Shown piece after piece: positions 25,843 through 34,046 of a DNA stretch of 64,000 nucleotides. The position numbers and the translations under genes were made by a program. Positions within the stretch are counted from its first letter, which is position 1. Each line of letters opens with the position of its first letter. The DNA comes from an uncultured Acidobacteriota bacterium (GTDB lineage: Bacteria; Acidobacteriota; Blastocatellia; Pyrinomonadales; Pyrinomonadaceae). The DNA is taken from NCBI GenBank assembly GCA_902826795.1, contig CADEGD010000001.1:1-64000 (forward strand), written 5' to 3'. The notes beneath the pieces are model-generated. The model ran no database searches and was not told the origin of the DNA. It saw only the letters and a program-made list of their open reading frames with translations.

Positions 25843-26015
25843 CCAACTTTCGCACCTTTTGGATTGAAAAAACTTTCGCTTTACATCAAGATACCTTGAA
25901 CGAACTTTTCAGACGCTCACGTTTCGCGTAAAAGCGAATTGGCGCCCGATGCGCTTTTTCCATCCGGGCAGCAAAAATAGTTACGATCTTTCGAACCAAC
26001 TTTTCAGGAGGGAAA

Positions 26016-26498
26016 ATGAGAGTAAAATTTTTCACTGTATTAATGCTGGCGATCGCCATGATGGCTGCCGCTTGCGGAAAAAGCGACGCAGCGCTGACAA
26101 CTGCGGTCAACGATAAACTAAAGGCCGACGGCGTGACTGGCGTAACCGTCGCCGTTAAAGACGGCGTTGCGACGCTTACAGGCGAAGTCGCCGATCAGGC
26201 AGCCAAGGCCAAGGCAGAAACGTCCGCAAAAGCTGTTGAAGGCATCAAGTCTGTAACCAACAGTCTCACGCTTAAGCCGCTTCCGGTTGCCACACCCGCC
26301 GCATCTGATCAAGGTTTAACGGGTAAGGCTAATGAGAATCTGAAGAAAGCCGGTTGCGGTACAGCGAGCGTGACCGTCGTTAACGGAAAGGCAACCTTGA
26401 CTGGTGAGGTTCCGGCTGCGAAGTTTGCCGAGTGTGTCCGAACCGTGCAGGAAGCGGGGATTACAGGCTTTGACAACCAGCTCAAGAAGGGAGCTTAA
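26016..26498 (+). CDS. Lipoprotein with two BON domains
   Basis: Envelope lipoprotein of 160 residues. The signal peptide ends in a lipobox (MMAAAC, Cys at about residue 20). Two BON domains follow, each starting with the LTTAVNDKLKADG / LTGKANENLKKAG helix and continuing with VTVAVKDGVATLTGEV / ASVTVVNGKATLTGEV. BON domains bind phospholipids and occur in OsmY-like stress proteins. A strong AGGAGG ribosome site precedes the ATG. The LysM gene follows after 17 bases and has its own ribosome site, giving an operon-like pair. Confidence 0.85.
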   Translation: MRVKFFTVLMLAIAMMAAACGKSDAALTTAVNDKLKADGVTGVTVAVKDGVATLTGEVADQAAKAKAETSAKAVEGIKSVTNSLTLKPLPVATPAASDQGLTGKANENLKKAGCGTASVTVVNGKATLTGEVPAAKFAECVRTVQEAGITGFDNQLKKGA

Positions 26499-26515
26499 AC
26501 AAGGAGGAGAAATAA

Positions 26516-26893
26516 ATGTCTGTACAAGAAAAATATCAATCACTTCTTGAGCTTGCGAATGCTAACGGCACGACCTATGAACTAGCCGAAGGCGATGGCG
26601 GAACGCTCGTCGTTACAGGAACAGCTCCTTCAGCCGAAGCGAAACAAGCACTTTGGGACGAGTATGAAAGACTTGATCCTGATTTTCGCGCAGGTGACCT
26701 GATTCTGAATATCTCGACTGGCGACGCTGCAGGCGGCGGAATGCATACGCACACTGTGGAATCGGGCGACAGCCTGAGTAAGATCGCCAAAGAATACGGC
26801 ATCCAGTGGAAGGCCATTTGGGATCACAACAGGGATATCCTGAAGGATCCGGACAAGATCTATCCGGGCCAGGAATTGAAGATTCCTATGTAA
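26516..26893 (+). CDS. LysM-domain protein (Kbp/YgaU-like)
   Basis: Protein of 125 residues with no signal peptide. Its first half is a BON-like segment (TYELAEGDGGTLVVTGTAPS) and its last 50 residues are a LysM domain, HTVESGDSLSKIAKEYGIQW...NRDILKDPDKIYPGQELKIP. This two-part layout is that of E. coli Kbp (YgaU), a potassium-sensing cytoplasmic protein, although the BON half is weak here. AAGGAGGAG precedes the start. It follows the double-BON lipoprotein gene. Confidence 0.82.
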   Translation: MSVQEKYQSLLELANANGTTYELAEGDGGTLVVTGTAPSAEAKQALWDEYERLDPDFRAGDLILNISTGDAAGGGMHTHTVESGDSLSKIAKEYGIQWKAIWDHNRDILKDPDKIYPGQELKIPM

Positions 26894-26895
26894 GC

Positions 26896-26962
26896 GACTG
26901 GAGCGGCAAGCATCCGTGCTTGCCAGTGATTCAGGCAAGCAGGGATGCTTGCCGCTCCAGTC
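26896..26962. terminator. Long perfect hairpin between convergent genes
   Basis: Arms of 29 bases (26896-26924 and 26934-26962) pair with a single mismatch; the loop is AGTGATTCA. The core GAGCGGCAAGCATCC is a palindromic repeat of the kind seen in several copies in environmental genomes. It starts right after the LysM stop and overlaps the ArsR stop by two bases, and is followed by ATTTTT on the plus strand, so it can terminate both genes. Confidence 0.75.
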
Positions 26963-27284
26963 ATTTTTCCAGATCATTCTTGAGCCTCGTCAGCATCTCA
27001 ACGTTTGGCGAGGCGTATTTGTTTATCCAGCGGTCGTAGATCTCGCGGATGGGGACGGCATTGAGATAGTTCCAGCGAAAGCGGCCTTTCTTTTGGGCGA
27101 AAATCAAGCCTGCTTTTTCGAGCACTCCGAGGTGCTGCATCACTGTGCAGCGGTCGAGCGGTTCCAATTGTTTACAGATATCGCCGGTTGTCAGCGGATC
27201 GTCCTTCAAGAGATCGAGGATCTCGCGTCGGCGGCTGTCCGCCAGTGCCTTGTAAACGAGATCGTCATTCTTTTCTCTTGACAT
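26961..27284 (-). CDS. ArsR-family transcriptional regulator
   Basis: Winged-helix repressor of 107 residues: VYKALADSRRREILDLLKDD, then the DNA-reading helices TTGDICKQLEPLDRCTVMQHLGVLEKAGLI and the wing KKGRFRWNYLN. No clear metal-binding cysteines, which places it with the regulators usually encoded beside SRPBCC (AHSA1-like) proteins. The ATG at 27282-27284 gives the normal N-terminus and sits at the edge of a perfect palindrome; an in-frame codon at 27315-27317 would run through that palindrome. It is divergent from the SRPBCC gene. Confidence 0.88.
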   Translation of the reverse strand: MSREKNDDLVYKALADSRRREILDLLKDDPLTTGDICKQLEPLDRCTVMQHLGVLEKAGLIFAQKKGRFRWNYLNAVPIREIYDRWINKYASPNVEMLTRLKNDLEK

Positions 27285-27302
27285 GTTATAAAAATATAAC
27301 AT
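27283..27302. promoter_or_regulatory. Palindromic operator of the ArsR/SRPBCC pair
   Basis: ATGTTATA-AAAA-TATAACAT is a perfect 8-bp inverted repeat with a four-base centre. It begins at the start codon of the ArsR gene and lies 69 bases upstream of the SRPBCC start. Its symmetry and location suit binding by the ArsR dimer and repression of both directions. The AT-rich arms also contain -10-like sequence. Confidence 0.72.
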
Positions 27303-27371
27303 ATACTCGGCGCTCATCGAAAGTGAAAAGCTAACAAAGGTGAAAAAGTGAAAAAAGTAGGAGAAGTAAGT

Positions 27372-27866
27372 ATGGAATTAAAATTCAAAGTACAGACGAA
27401 GATACAGAAGCCGGTGGCTGAGGTTTTTGACGCGGTCTACAACCCGTCGAAGTTGAGCGGATATTTCACGAACGGCGGTGCGAGTGCTCCGTTGGATGAG
27501 GGAACCACCGTGCAGTGGGCGTTCGCGGATAATCCGGGCGACGAGAAGCTGAAGTTTCCGGTCGAGGTTAAGAAGACGATCAAGAACGAACGGATCGAAC
27601 TTGGTTGGGAAGGTGCGAAGGGATTGCAAACGCATGTCGTGATGGAGTTTGAGGCCGACGGTGAGAACGAGACGATAGTTCGCGTGAGCGAGACCGGATG
27701 GCGGGAAACGCAGGCGGATCTCGATAGTTCATATCTCAACTGCTTCGGCTGGGGTCAGATGATCGGCGCTCTGAAGGCCTATGTCGAATACGGCATCGAT
27801 CTGCGGAAAGGAGCATTTACAGGACTTTACAAGGCGTCCGAACATCACGGAACGGCGGGAGCGTGA
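27372..27866 (+). CDS. SRPBCC/AHSA1-like ligand-binding protein
   Basis: Protein of 164 residues with the START-like helix-grip fold of AHSA1/ATPase activators: KIQKPVAEVFDAVYNPSKLSGYFT near the N-terminus, then beta strands (TVQWAFADNPGD, RIELGWEGAKG) and a long C-terminal helix (CFGWGQMIGALKAYVEYG). The ATG at 27372 has GGAG at 27360-27363; a longer ORF with a start 24 bases upstream is less likely. Its neighbour is an ArsR regulator, a common arrangement for AHSA1-like proteins. Confidence 0.85.
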   Translation: MELKFKVQTKIQKPVAEVFDAVYNPSKLSGYFTNGGASAPLDEGTTVQWAFADNPGDEKLKFPVEVKKTIKNERIELGWEGAKGLQTHVVMEFEADGENETIVRVSETGWRETQADLDSSYLNCFGWGQMIGALKAYVEYGIDLRKGAFTGLYKASEHHGTAGA

Positions 27867-27980
27867 CGAAAAGTAAAAAGTGAAAGGTAAAAAGTAAAAG
27901 TAAAAGAAGAGGAAAACGGAGGAAGGGGCGAAAGAGAGGTCTGCTTTTGCCTTTTTCCTTTTTACCTTATCCTTTGCTTA

Positions 27981-29537
27981 ATGTCTTTAGTTACGGACTT
28001 TATCGTCATTGGCAGCGGCGTTGCGGGGCTTAGGGCTTCGATCGCGCTTGCCGAAAGTGGTGCGGACGTTACCGTACTCACCAAAGACAAGGCCAGCGAA
28101 TCGAACACCGAGTACGCGCAGGGCGGAGTTGCAGTCGTACTGTCGGAAGACGACGATGCCGAGCTTCATGAGGGAGACACGCTCGTCGCAGGAGCAGGAC
28201 TTTGCGACGAACCGGCGGTCGAGACGCTCGTCACCGAAGGCACGAAATACATCAAACAGCTTATCGACTGGGGAACCGAGTTCGACCGCGAGGGCGGCAA
28301 GCTGGTGTTCACGCAAGAGGCGGCGCACTCGCGTCGGCGGATATTGCACGCTCACGGCGATTCGACCGGTGCGGAATTTGTTAGGTCACTGATCGCTCGG
28401 GCAAGACAGGAACGCACGATCAATCTGCTGCCGTTTGCAAATACCGAAAGCCTGATCGTCGAAGACGGCCGATGTGTCGGCGTTCGGTTTCTCGACCCGA
28501 TACTTCGCTCGCCGCGTGAGGTTTACGGCAAGGCCGTGATCATGTGTACGGGCGGTGCGGGTCAGCTTTATCAGCACACGACGAATCCGCCGGTCGCAAC
28601 GGGTGACGGGATGGCGATGGCGTATTTCGCGGGTGCGGAGATGGCGGATATGGAATTTATCCAGTTTCATCCGACTGCATTAAGCGTTGAAGGTGCGCCG
28701 CGATTTTTGTTGAGCGAGGCGATGCGCGGCGAAGGCGGCATCTTGCGAAACGTTCAGGGAGAGCGGTTCATGAGCCGATACGACCAACGCCAGGAACTTG
28801 CTCCTCGCGACATCGTGTCTCGCTCGATCGTAGCCGAAATGCGTCGGACGGGCTCGCGTCACGTTTTCCTGGATATGACCGCGCTCGACGCCGAGTTTCT
28901 TCGCGAGCGTTTTCCAAAGATCGACGCGACATGCAAGCAATTCGGGCTCGACATCGCGAAAGATATGCTTCCGGTCTCGCCCGCGTCGCATTACTGTATG
29001 GGCGGCATTCGCACGGATCTTCACGGCCGCTCGACGGTGCCGGGACTTTACGCTGCGGGCGAAGTAAGCTGCACCGGTGTTCACGGAGCGAATCGGCTTG
29101 CGTCGAATTCGCTGCTGGAAGGCTTGGTGTTTGGTGCGAGAGCTGGTGAAGCGGCGGTCGCGGATAGTTTGAAGTTCGGTGTTTCAGATTTCAGGTTGTC
29201 GGAAGCACCAAGCGGCCAGAATAGCCAACCAATAAGCACCGCTGTGAAAAAGCGTGTAAAGCGTGTGATGTGGGAACGCGTTGGAATATTGCGTGACCGC
29301 GGATCACTGCTGCGGGCAATCTCGGAATTCGAGCAGATCGAGCGTTCGAACCTCGGCACGTCATCTCGAAACTTCGTAACCTTGGCGTTACTAGTTGCCC
29401 GAGCCGCCCTCTGGCGCGAAGAGGCGCGGGGCGGACATTTCCGCAGCGACTTCCCTGAACAGCGGGAAGAATTTCGAGTGCATTCGATACAGAAGCAAGG
29501 AAGCGATATTTCATCCAGTCCGCAGATGGATTTCTAA
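27981..29537 (+). CDS. nadB: L-aspartate oxidase
   Basis: FAD enzyme that oxidises L-aspartate to iminoaspartate, first step of the bacterial aspartate route to quinolinate and NAD. The FAD loop GSGVAGLRASIALAE starts at residue 12, the FAD contact region SESNTEYAQGGVAVV is at about 38-52, and the conserved FIQFHPTAL and EVSCTGVHGANRLASNSLLE motifs are intact. The length of 518 is normal, with the helical C-terminal domain present. NadA and NadC are not in the window. Kynurenine-pathway genes 5-15 kb away could supply quinolinate by another route. Confidence 0.95.
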   Translation: MSLVTDFIVIGSGVAGLRASIALAESGADVTVLTKDKASESNTEYAQGGVAVVLSEDDDAELHEGDTLVAGAGLCDEPAVETLVTEGTKYIKQLIDWGTEFDREGGKLVFTQEAAHSRRRILHAHGDSTGAEFVRSLIARARQERTINLLPFANTESLIVEDGRCVGVRFLDPILRSPREVYGKAVIMCTGGAGQLYQHTTNPPVATGDGMAMAYFAGAEMADMEFIQFHPTALSVEGAPRFLLSEAMRGEGGILRNVQGERFMSRYDQRQELAPRDIVSRSIVAEMRRTGSRHVFLDMTALDAEFLRERFPKIDATCKQFGLDIAKDMLPVSPASHYCMGGIRTDLHGRSTVPGLYAAGEVSCTGVHGANRLASNSLLEGLVFGARAGEAAVADSLKFGVSDFRLSEAPSGQNSQPISTAVKKRVKRVMWERVGILRDRGSLLRAISEFEQIERSNLGTSSRNFVTLALLVARAALWREEARGGHFRSDFPEQREEFRVHSIQKQGSDISSSPQMDF

Positions 29538-29581
29538 TTGTCGGCGTTGGAATACTACGCGGATATGTCTCTACGTTTCCG

Positions 29582-29956
29582 CTATTGACTTCGAGCGACA
29601 AGGACGAGAACTAACGCGATGATGGCGGGCACGGCCTGAACGAAGAAGATTTTACGGCTCGCGGTCAGTGCACCATAGATTCCCGCTGTTATCACGCAGC
29701 CTAAAAAGAATACTGCAACGTTGCTGCTCCACGTCGGGTTCGAGATCAGAAGAGACCAGATCAGCCCGGCGGCCAGGAATCCGTTATACAGCCCTTGGTT
29801 TGCGGCAAGTGTCTTAGTTGGGGTGAAAAGTTCCGGTGCGAGCGAACCTTTGAAAGTCTCCTTTCCCTTTGTTTCCCAAGCGAACATCTCCAACCACAGA
29901 ATGTAAATGTGCTCTAAGGCGACGAGTCCGGTAAAGATCTTTGCTGCGATTTCCAT
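29582..29956 (-). CDS. DUF1304-family membrane protein
   Basis: Four-helix membrane protein of 124 residues. The family signature is seen in the first half: ALEHIYILWLEMFAWETKGK and the NQGLYNGFLAAGLIWSLL segment. Function is unknown. It is convergent with nadB and divergent from the acyl-CoA synthetase gene; the start overlaps a plus-strand frame that I reject. Confidence 0.85.
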   Translation of the reverse strand: MEIAAKIFTGLVALEHIYILWLEMFAWETKGKETFKGSLAPELFTPTKTLAANQGLYNGFLAAGLIWSLLISNPTWSSNVAVFFLGCVITAGIYGALTASRKIFFVQAVPAIIALVLVLVARSQ

Positions 29957-30030
29957 TTTCTATCAACTCCGTCGGGAGAAGGAATTATAGTATCCTAGTC
30001 ACCAAACACCGCTTCTTACAAACAAAAAAC

Positions 30031-31632
30031 ATGCAGCACAATGTTACTACCTTGAATCTCGGTTCGATCGTGTCTCACCACGCACGGCTTGCGCCGCAAA
30101 AAGAGGCGGTCGTCTGGAACGAGACGCGGCTGACCTATGGACAGCTCGAGGCGATGTCGAACAAGGTTGCGAACGCTTTGCTAGCGATGGGGATCGGTTA
30201 CGGAGACAAGGTCGCGCTCAATTGTCCGAACCTGCCGTATTTTCCGATCGTCTACTACGGCATTCTGAAGGCGGGAGCGGTAGTTGTACCGACGTGTGTG
30301 CTGTTCACGCCTCGCGAGATCGAATATCAGCTGCGCGATTCTGATGCGAAGGCGATCTTCGTTTTCGAAGGAACCGACGAGCTGCCGATCGGGGCTAATA
30401 CGAAGCAGGCGTTCGACAAGGTCGACACGTGTGAACACCTGATCGTGATGACGAAAGATCCGGCGGGTGCTTCACCGATCGAGGGGCACAAGACGCTGGG
30501 TCAGACGATCTTTCCGCAGCCGGACACGTTCGAGATCTATCCAACTGATCCGAACGACACATGTGCCATTCTTTACACGTCCGGAACGACCGGCCAGCCG
30601 AAAGGCGCCGAGCTCACTCACTTCAACATATGGTCGAACGCGGTTACGACGTACAGCAGCCACCTGCCAAACATTGATTTTACCGACAGCCTGCAGAAGA
30701 CGGTGCTTATTACCCTTCCGCTCTTTCACACAACCGGCCAGACGGTTCAGATGAACACACACATCTATGCGGGCAATCGCGTAGTGCTGCTGCCGCGATT
30801 CGAGCCGAAGTCGACGCTAGATACGATGATCAAGGAAAAGGTGAATTTTTGGGTCGGCGTTCCGACGATGTATTGGGCGTTGCTGAAACACGCGGAAGAA
30901 ACGGGCGAAGACGTTAGCGGCATAAAGACGAACATGCGCGTCTGTACGTCCGGAGGTGCTCCGATGCCGGTCGAGGTGATGAAGGGATTTGAGCAGAAGT
31001 TTGGCGTGATGATTCGAGAAGGCTATGGATTGAGCGAAACTTCGCCGCTCGCGTGTTTCAACCATTTCGAAAAACCGTCGAAGCCGGGTTGGGTCGGTCA
31101 GCCGATATTCGGCGTCGAGGTGATGTGTGCGGACGAGACCGACAAGGAAGTTCCGCGAGGCGAACGCGGCGAGATCCTGATCCGCGGCAATAACATAATG
31201 AAGGGCTATTACAAGCGGCCCGACGCAACGGCGGAGGCATTCAAGAACGGATGGTTCCACACCGGTGACGTCGGAATTATGGATGAGGACGGCTATCTGT
31301 CGATAGTCGATCGCAAGAAAGATATGATCCTTCGCGGCGGATACAACGTTTATCCGCGTGAACTCGAAGAGATCATCATGACGCATCCGGCAGTCTCGCT
31401 ATGTGCCGTCATCGGCGTGCCGGACGACAAGATGGGTGAGGAAGTGAAGGCTTATCTCGTACTCAAAGAAGGCCAGCAACTCAGCGACGCCGAGTTTATC
31501 GATTGGTGCAAGAAGCAGTTCGCTGCCAACAAGTATCCGAGATACGTCGATTTTCGTGATTCGCTGCCTATCGGGAACACCGGCAAGATCTCGAAGCTGG
31601 AACTTAGAAAAGAACTGGAAGCTGATAACTGA
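30031..31632 (+). CDS. Long-chain acyl-CoA synthetase (AMP-forming)
   Basis: Activates a fatty acid to its CoA thioester through an acyl-AMP intermediate. ATP/AMP motif YTSGTTGQPKGAEL is at about residues 182-195. The second AMP motif GYGLSETSP and the hinge/ATP motif WFHTGDVGIMDEDGYLSIVDRKKD follow, then the CoA-side GYNVYPRELEE and the catalytic Lys in GNTGKISKLELRKEL. The length of 533 is that of FadD-like ligases. The ATG at 30031 is preferred; the upstream 90 bases would overlap the divergent DUF1304 start. It could instead accept aromatic acids. Confidence 0.9.
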   Translation: MQHNVTTLNLGSIVSHHARLAPQKEAVVWNETRLTYGQLEAMSNKVANALLAMGIGYGDKVALNCPNLPYFPIVYYGILKAGAVVVPTCVLFTPREIEYQLRDSDAKAIFVFEGTDELPIGANTKQAFDKVDTCEHLIVMTKDPAGASPIEGHKTLGQTIFPQPDTFEIYPTDPNDTCAILYTSGTTGQPKGAELTHFNIWSNAVTTYSSHLPNIDFTDSLQKTVLITLPLFHTTGQTVQMNTHIYAGNRVVLLPRFEPKSTLDTMIKEKVNFWVGVPTMYWALLKHAEETGEDVSGIKTNMRVCTSGGAPMPVEVMKGFEQKFGVMIREGYGLSETSPLACFNHFEKPSKPGWVGQPIFGVEVMCADETDKEVPRGERGEILIRGNNIMKGYYKRPDATAEAFKNGWFHTGDVGIMDEDGYLSIVDRKKDMILRGGYNVYPRELEEIIMTHPAVSLCAVIGVPDDKMGEEVKAYLVLKEGQQLSDAEFIDWCKKQFAANKYPRYVDFRDSLPIGNTGKISKLELRKELEADN

Positions 31633-31739
31633 TCACTTCAAACTGGCCGAAAAATATTGGTTTCTCTTCTCAAGCCTTTTTATGGCTCTAATTTCACTTT
31701 CTTTGCGTACTTTGCGACTTTGCGTGAAACTTCTTAATA

Positions 31740-32090
31740 GTGCTTCGCGCAAAGCTGATCATCATTTCCGCCTTTTCCATCCTTGCCATCGCAGCGTGCG
31801 GCACGTCGGAACCTGAGCGGTTTTCGATCGTTGCAAACTCAGGTTACGAGTCTTCTTTGTTTCGCCAGCACTGCGCGATATGTCACGGTCCCGAGGGCGA
31901 CGGCAAGACGCTCGATGACGGAACGATCGTACCAAGCCTTCGCAAAGGCGAATTCAAGAAGATAGGCGAGGCCAACATCTACGAGCAGATCTCAGAAGGC
32001 GGCAACGGCATGACACCCTTTCGCACGCAGCTTACCGAGCGCGAAATGCGCTTGCTTACCGATCTTGTTCATAACAAACTAAGGCAATGA
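31740..32090 (+). CDS. Lipoprotein c-type cytochrome
   Basis: Small monohaem cytochrome of 116 residues, expected to carry electrons in the periplasm. A lipobox (AIAAC at about residues 16-20) anchors it; the haem site is CAICHG (about 45-50) and the axial Met is probably in GNGMTPF (about 90). Start is GTG, at 31740. The stop overlaps the next gene by four bases (ATGA at 32087-32090). A TTTGCGTACTTTGCGACTTT-like repeat lies just upstream of the start. Confidence 0.88.
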   Translation: MLRAKLIIISAFSILAIAACGTSEPERFSIVANSGYESSLFRQHCAICHGPEGDGKTLDDGTIVPSLRKGEFKKIGEANIYEQISEGGNGMTPFRTQLTEREMRLLTDLVHNKLRQ

Positions 32091-32986
32091 AGATCCTCAT
32101 CACAGGTGCAAGCGGCCTGATCGGAAAGGCACTGCAGGAATCGTTTAAGGCGAAGGGCTACGAGATGTTGCTTGCGACTCGTAGTGAGCCCAAGCACGAT
32201 TCGCAGGTTCAGTGGGATGCGGAAGCCGGATTTCGCGAAGAAGATCTGGGAAAACTCGAAGGGCTCGACGGGGTGATCCATCTTGCGGGTGAAGGCATCG
32301 CCGGACTTCGCTGGACGGAAGAGAAGAAGAAGGCGATTCGTGACAGCCGCGTCTTCGGCACTCGGTCGATCATCGAGACTTTCGACAAGCTGAAGGATAA
32401 ACCGAAAACTTTCATCTCAGGTTCGGCCGTCGGTTTTTACGGCGACCGCGGCGACGACGAAATGACCGAATCAAGCCCGGCCGGCAAGACGTTTCTCGCT
32501 GACGTTTGCAAGGAATGGGAAGCAGAATCGCGTCGTGCCGAAGACCTCGGGATACGAACTGTTTTGCTCCGTACCGGTATTGTGCTTTCTAAAGACGGCG
32601 GTGCTTTAGCGACGATGCTGACACCGTTCAAGCTCGGAGTCGGCGGCGTGATCGGCGACGGGAAACAGTGGATGAGCTGGATCTCGCTCGACGATGTCGT
32701 CGGCATCATCAATTACGCGCTCGAACATGAGAACATCCGCGGAGCCGTCAACAACACCGCGCCCAATCCGGTGACGAACGAGGAATTCACCAAAACGCTC
32801 GGCAGCGTCCTATACCGCCCAACGTTTCTGCCGCTGCCGGAATTTGCGGTGCATATGGTCTTCGGCGAAATGGGCGACGCACTGCTGCTCGATTCGACCC
32901 GTGTCATACCGAAGCGCATGAAGGACGCTGGATATGTTTTCAAGTATCCGGAGTTGAAAGCGGCGTTGGAGCGGGCGGTTGAATAG
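32087..32986 (+). CDS. TIGR01777-family epimerase (SDR superfamily)
   Basis: NAD(P)-dependent short-chain-type protein of about 300 residues. The nucleotide loop GASGLIGKAL is at residues 7-16. HLAGEGIAGLRWTEEKKKAIRDSRV, FISGSAVGFYGDRGDD and SWISLDDVVGIINYALEHENIRGAVN are all family signatures. The plant homologue acts in plastid division and bacterial homologues are uncharacterised; some are annotated as YfcH. Translation is coupled to the cytochrome gene. A zinc-cysteine protein gene follows on the same strand. Confidence 0.88.
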   Translation: MKILITGASGLIGKALQESFKAKGYEMLLATRSEPKHDSQVQWDAEAGFREEDLGKLEGLDGVIHLAGEGIAGLRWTEEKKKAIRDSRVFGTRSIIETFDKLKDKPKTFISGSAVGFYGDRGDDEMTESSPAGKTFLADVCKEWEAESRRAEDLGIRTVLLRTGIVLSKDGGALATMLTPFKLGVGGVIGDGKQWMSWISLDDVVGIINYALEHENIRGAVNNTAPNPVTNEEFTKTLGSVLYRPTFLPLPEFAVHMVFGEMGDALLLDSTRVIPKRMKDAGYVFKYPELKAALERAVE

Positions 32987-32998
32987 GAAGGTTCCTGC

Positions 32999-33268
32999 AT
33001 GGGATCGCAATCGGATTTTTCTATCATAGAATGGCTGACCTGCTCAAAATGCGATTTCCTCTGTGATGCGCCGTTTCAGCCCGAAGGTTCCAGCGGTAGT
33101 GGGCCGGAAATTTGGCTTGGACATTCGTTACCAGATAGCGAGTGGGTGCCCGATGGTGAGTGGAGTGTCGCTGTCTCAGCAGATTGTCCGCAGTGCAAGA
33201 AAGAGATATCGGCAGTTGCGAAATTTGAGTCTAGAGTTCTACGGGAATTCCGCGAATTGTCCACCTAG
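32999..33268 (+). CDS. Small protein with two CxxC pairs, unknown
   Basis: An 89-residue protein with CSKC (16-19) and CPQC (63-66), which together could bind one zinc ion. A GGAAGG ribosome site lies just before the ATG and 13 bases separate it from the preceding stop. The C-terminus overlaps the stop of the convergent cyclase gene by four bases. No family recognised. Confidence 0.55.
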   Translation: MGSQSDFSIIEWLTCSKCDFLCDAPFQPEGSSGSGPEIWLGHSLPDSEWVPDGEWSVAVSADCPQCKKEISAVAKFESRVLREFRELST

Positions 33269-33996
33269 CGACGCCTAAGCAACATCGGGCGGCTTGGGGC
33301 GCAGTCTGATTCAAACGGGGCGATCTGGAGGTTGAGCAAATATTCGCCGTCTTCGACGTTGTTTGGGACGTAGATGAGTTCGGTGATCGTGCTTTTGATC
33401 CGAGTGTTCGGGGTGATCGCCTTGCTGCCTGGTTCGACGTTCCAGAAGATTCGGTGATTAGTGAGTTTGCCTTCGTCGAAGATTCGATCAATCGACGGCA
33501 TATCGACGAGCAGATGCTTGATCCCGCACTCGACAATATGTTCCATTGCGTCAGATGAAAAATAGGGCGGAATATCGTTTTCGCCGTATTCGGCCGTCAA
33601 CTTTCGGTCGTCGTTAGGAAGAGTTCGTATCACCAGAGTGGAGCCATCATCTTTCCCGATTTTACCGACCAGCGACTCCTTTGGAATGACCAGATCGTCT
33701 CCACATTGCTCCGCCTCGATGGTTATCAAGACTGCGGGAATGATCACTTCCAGAAGACATTCGCGCACCGAGATCCGCTCGTCCGTGAGGTGTCCGACGC
33801 ATTCTGTATGCGTTCCGTTGCAGTGTGGAATGAAAGTGTATTGCTCGAAGTTCACGCTTCCTCCACGTCGCGTGTCGCCGACGAGAGAGCCCGCCCGCAC
33901 CGGCTCCGAACTCGCTGCCGCCACGCCATATGCGTTCGGCTGTGGGCCGTTGAATCGAAGCGGGATGGAGATGTCTAAAGGAACTCCGGTCGTCAT
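33265..33996 (-). CDS. Kynurenine formamidase-like cyclase-family protein
   Basis: Metal-dependent hydrolase of the cyclase family (KynB-type), 243 residues. The metal-binding motif in HCNGTHTECVGHL (about residues 57-69) corresponds to the family HxGTHxDxxxH, with Glu where Asp is usual. The C-terminal part with LLVDMPSIDRIFDEGKLTNHRIFW is also typical. In bacteria this family includes KynB, which hydrolyses N-formylkynurenine to kynurenine; the adjacent kmo and kynU support that role, but isatin hydrolases are similar. Head of the gene points away from kmo, so both are on the minus strand with a short palindrome between them. Confidence 0.82.
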   Translation of the reverse strand: MTTGVPLDISIPLRFNGPQPNAYGVAAASSEPVRAGSLVGDTRRGGSVNFEQYTFIPHCNGTHTECVGHLTDERISVRECLLEVIIPAVLITIEAEQCGDDLVIPKESLVGKIGKDDGSTLVIRTLPNDDRKLTAEYGENDIPPYFSSDAMEHIVECGIKHLLVDMPSIDRIFDEGKLTNHRIFWNVEPGSKAITPNTRIKSTITELIYVPNNVEDGEYLLNLQIAPFESDCAPSRPMLLRRR

Positions 33997-34009
33997 AAGT
34001 TTATCAGTT

Positions 34010-34041
34010 AGCTTATAGCTGTAAGCTTAAGGCTATAAGCT
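34010..34041. repeat. Short hairpin between the formamidase-like gene and kmo
   Basis: AGCTTATAGC at 34010-34019 pairs with GCTATAAGCT at 34032-34041, loop of 12 bases. It is the whole intergenic gap and could attenuate or process the kynurenine transcript. Confidence 0.5.
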
Positions 34042-34046
34042 TCTTT

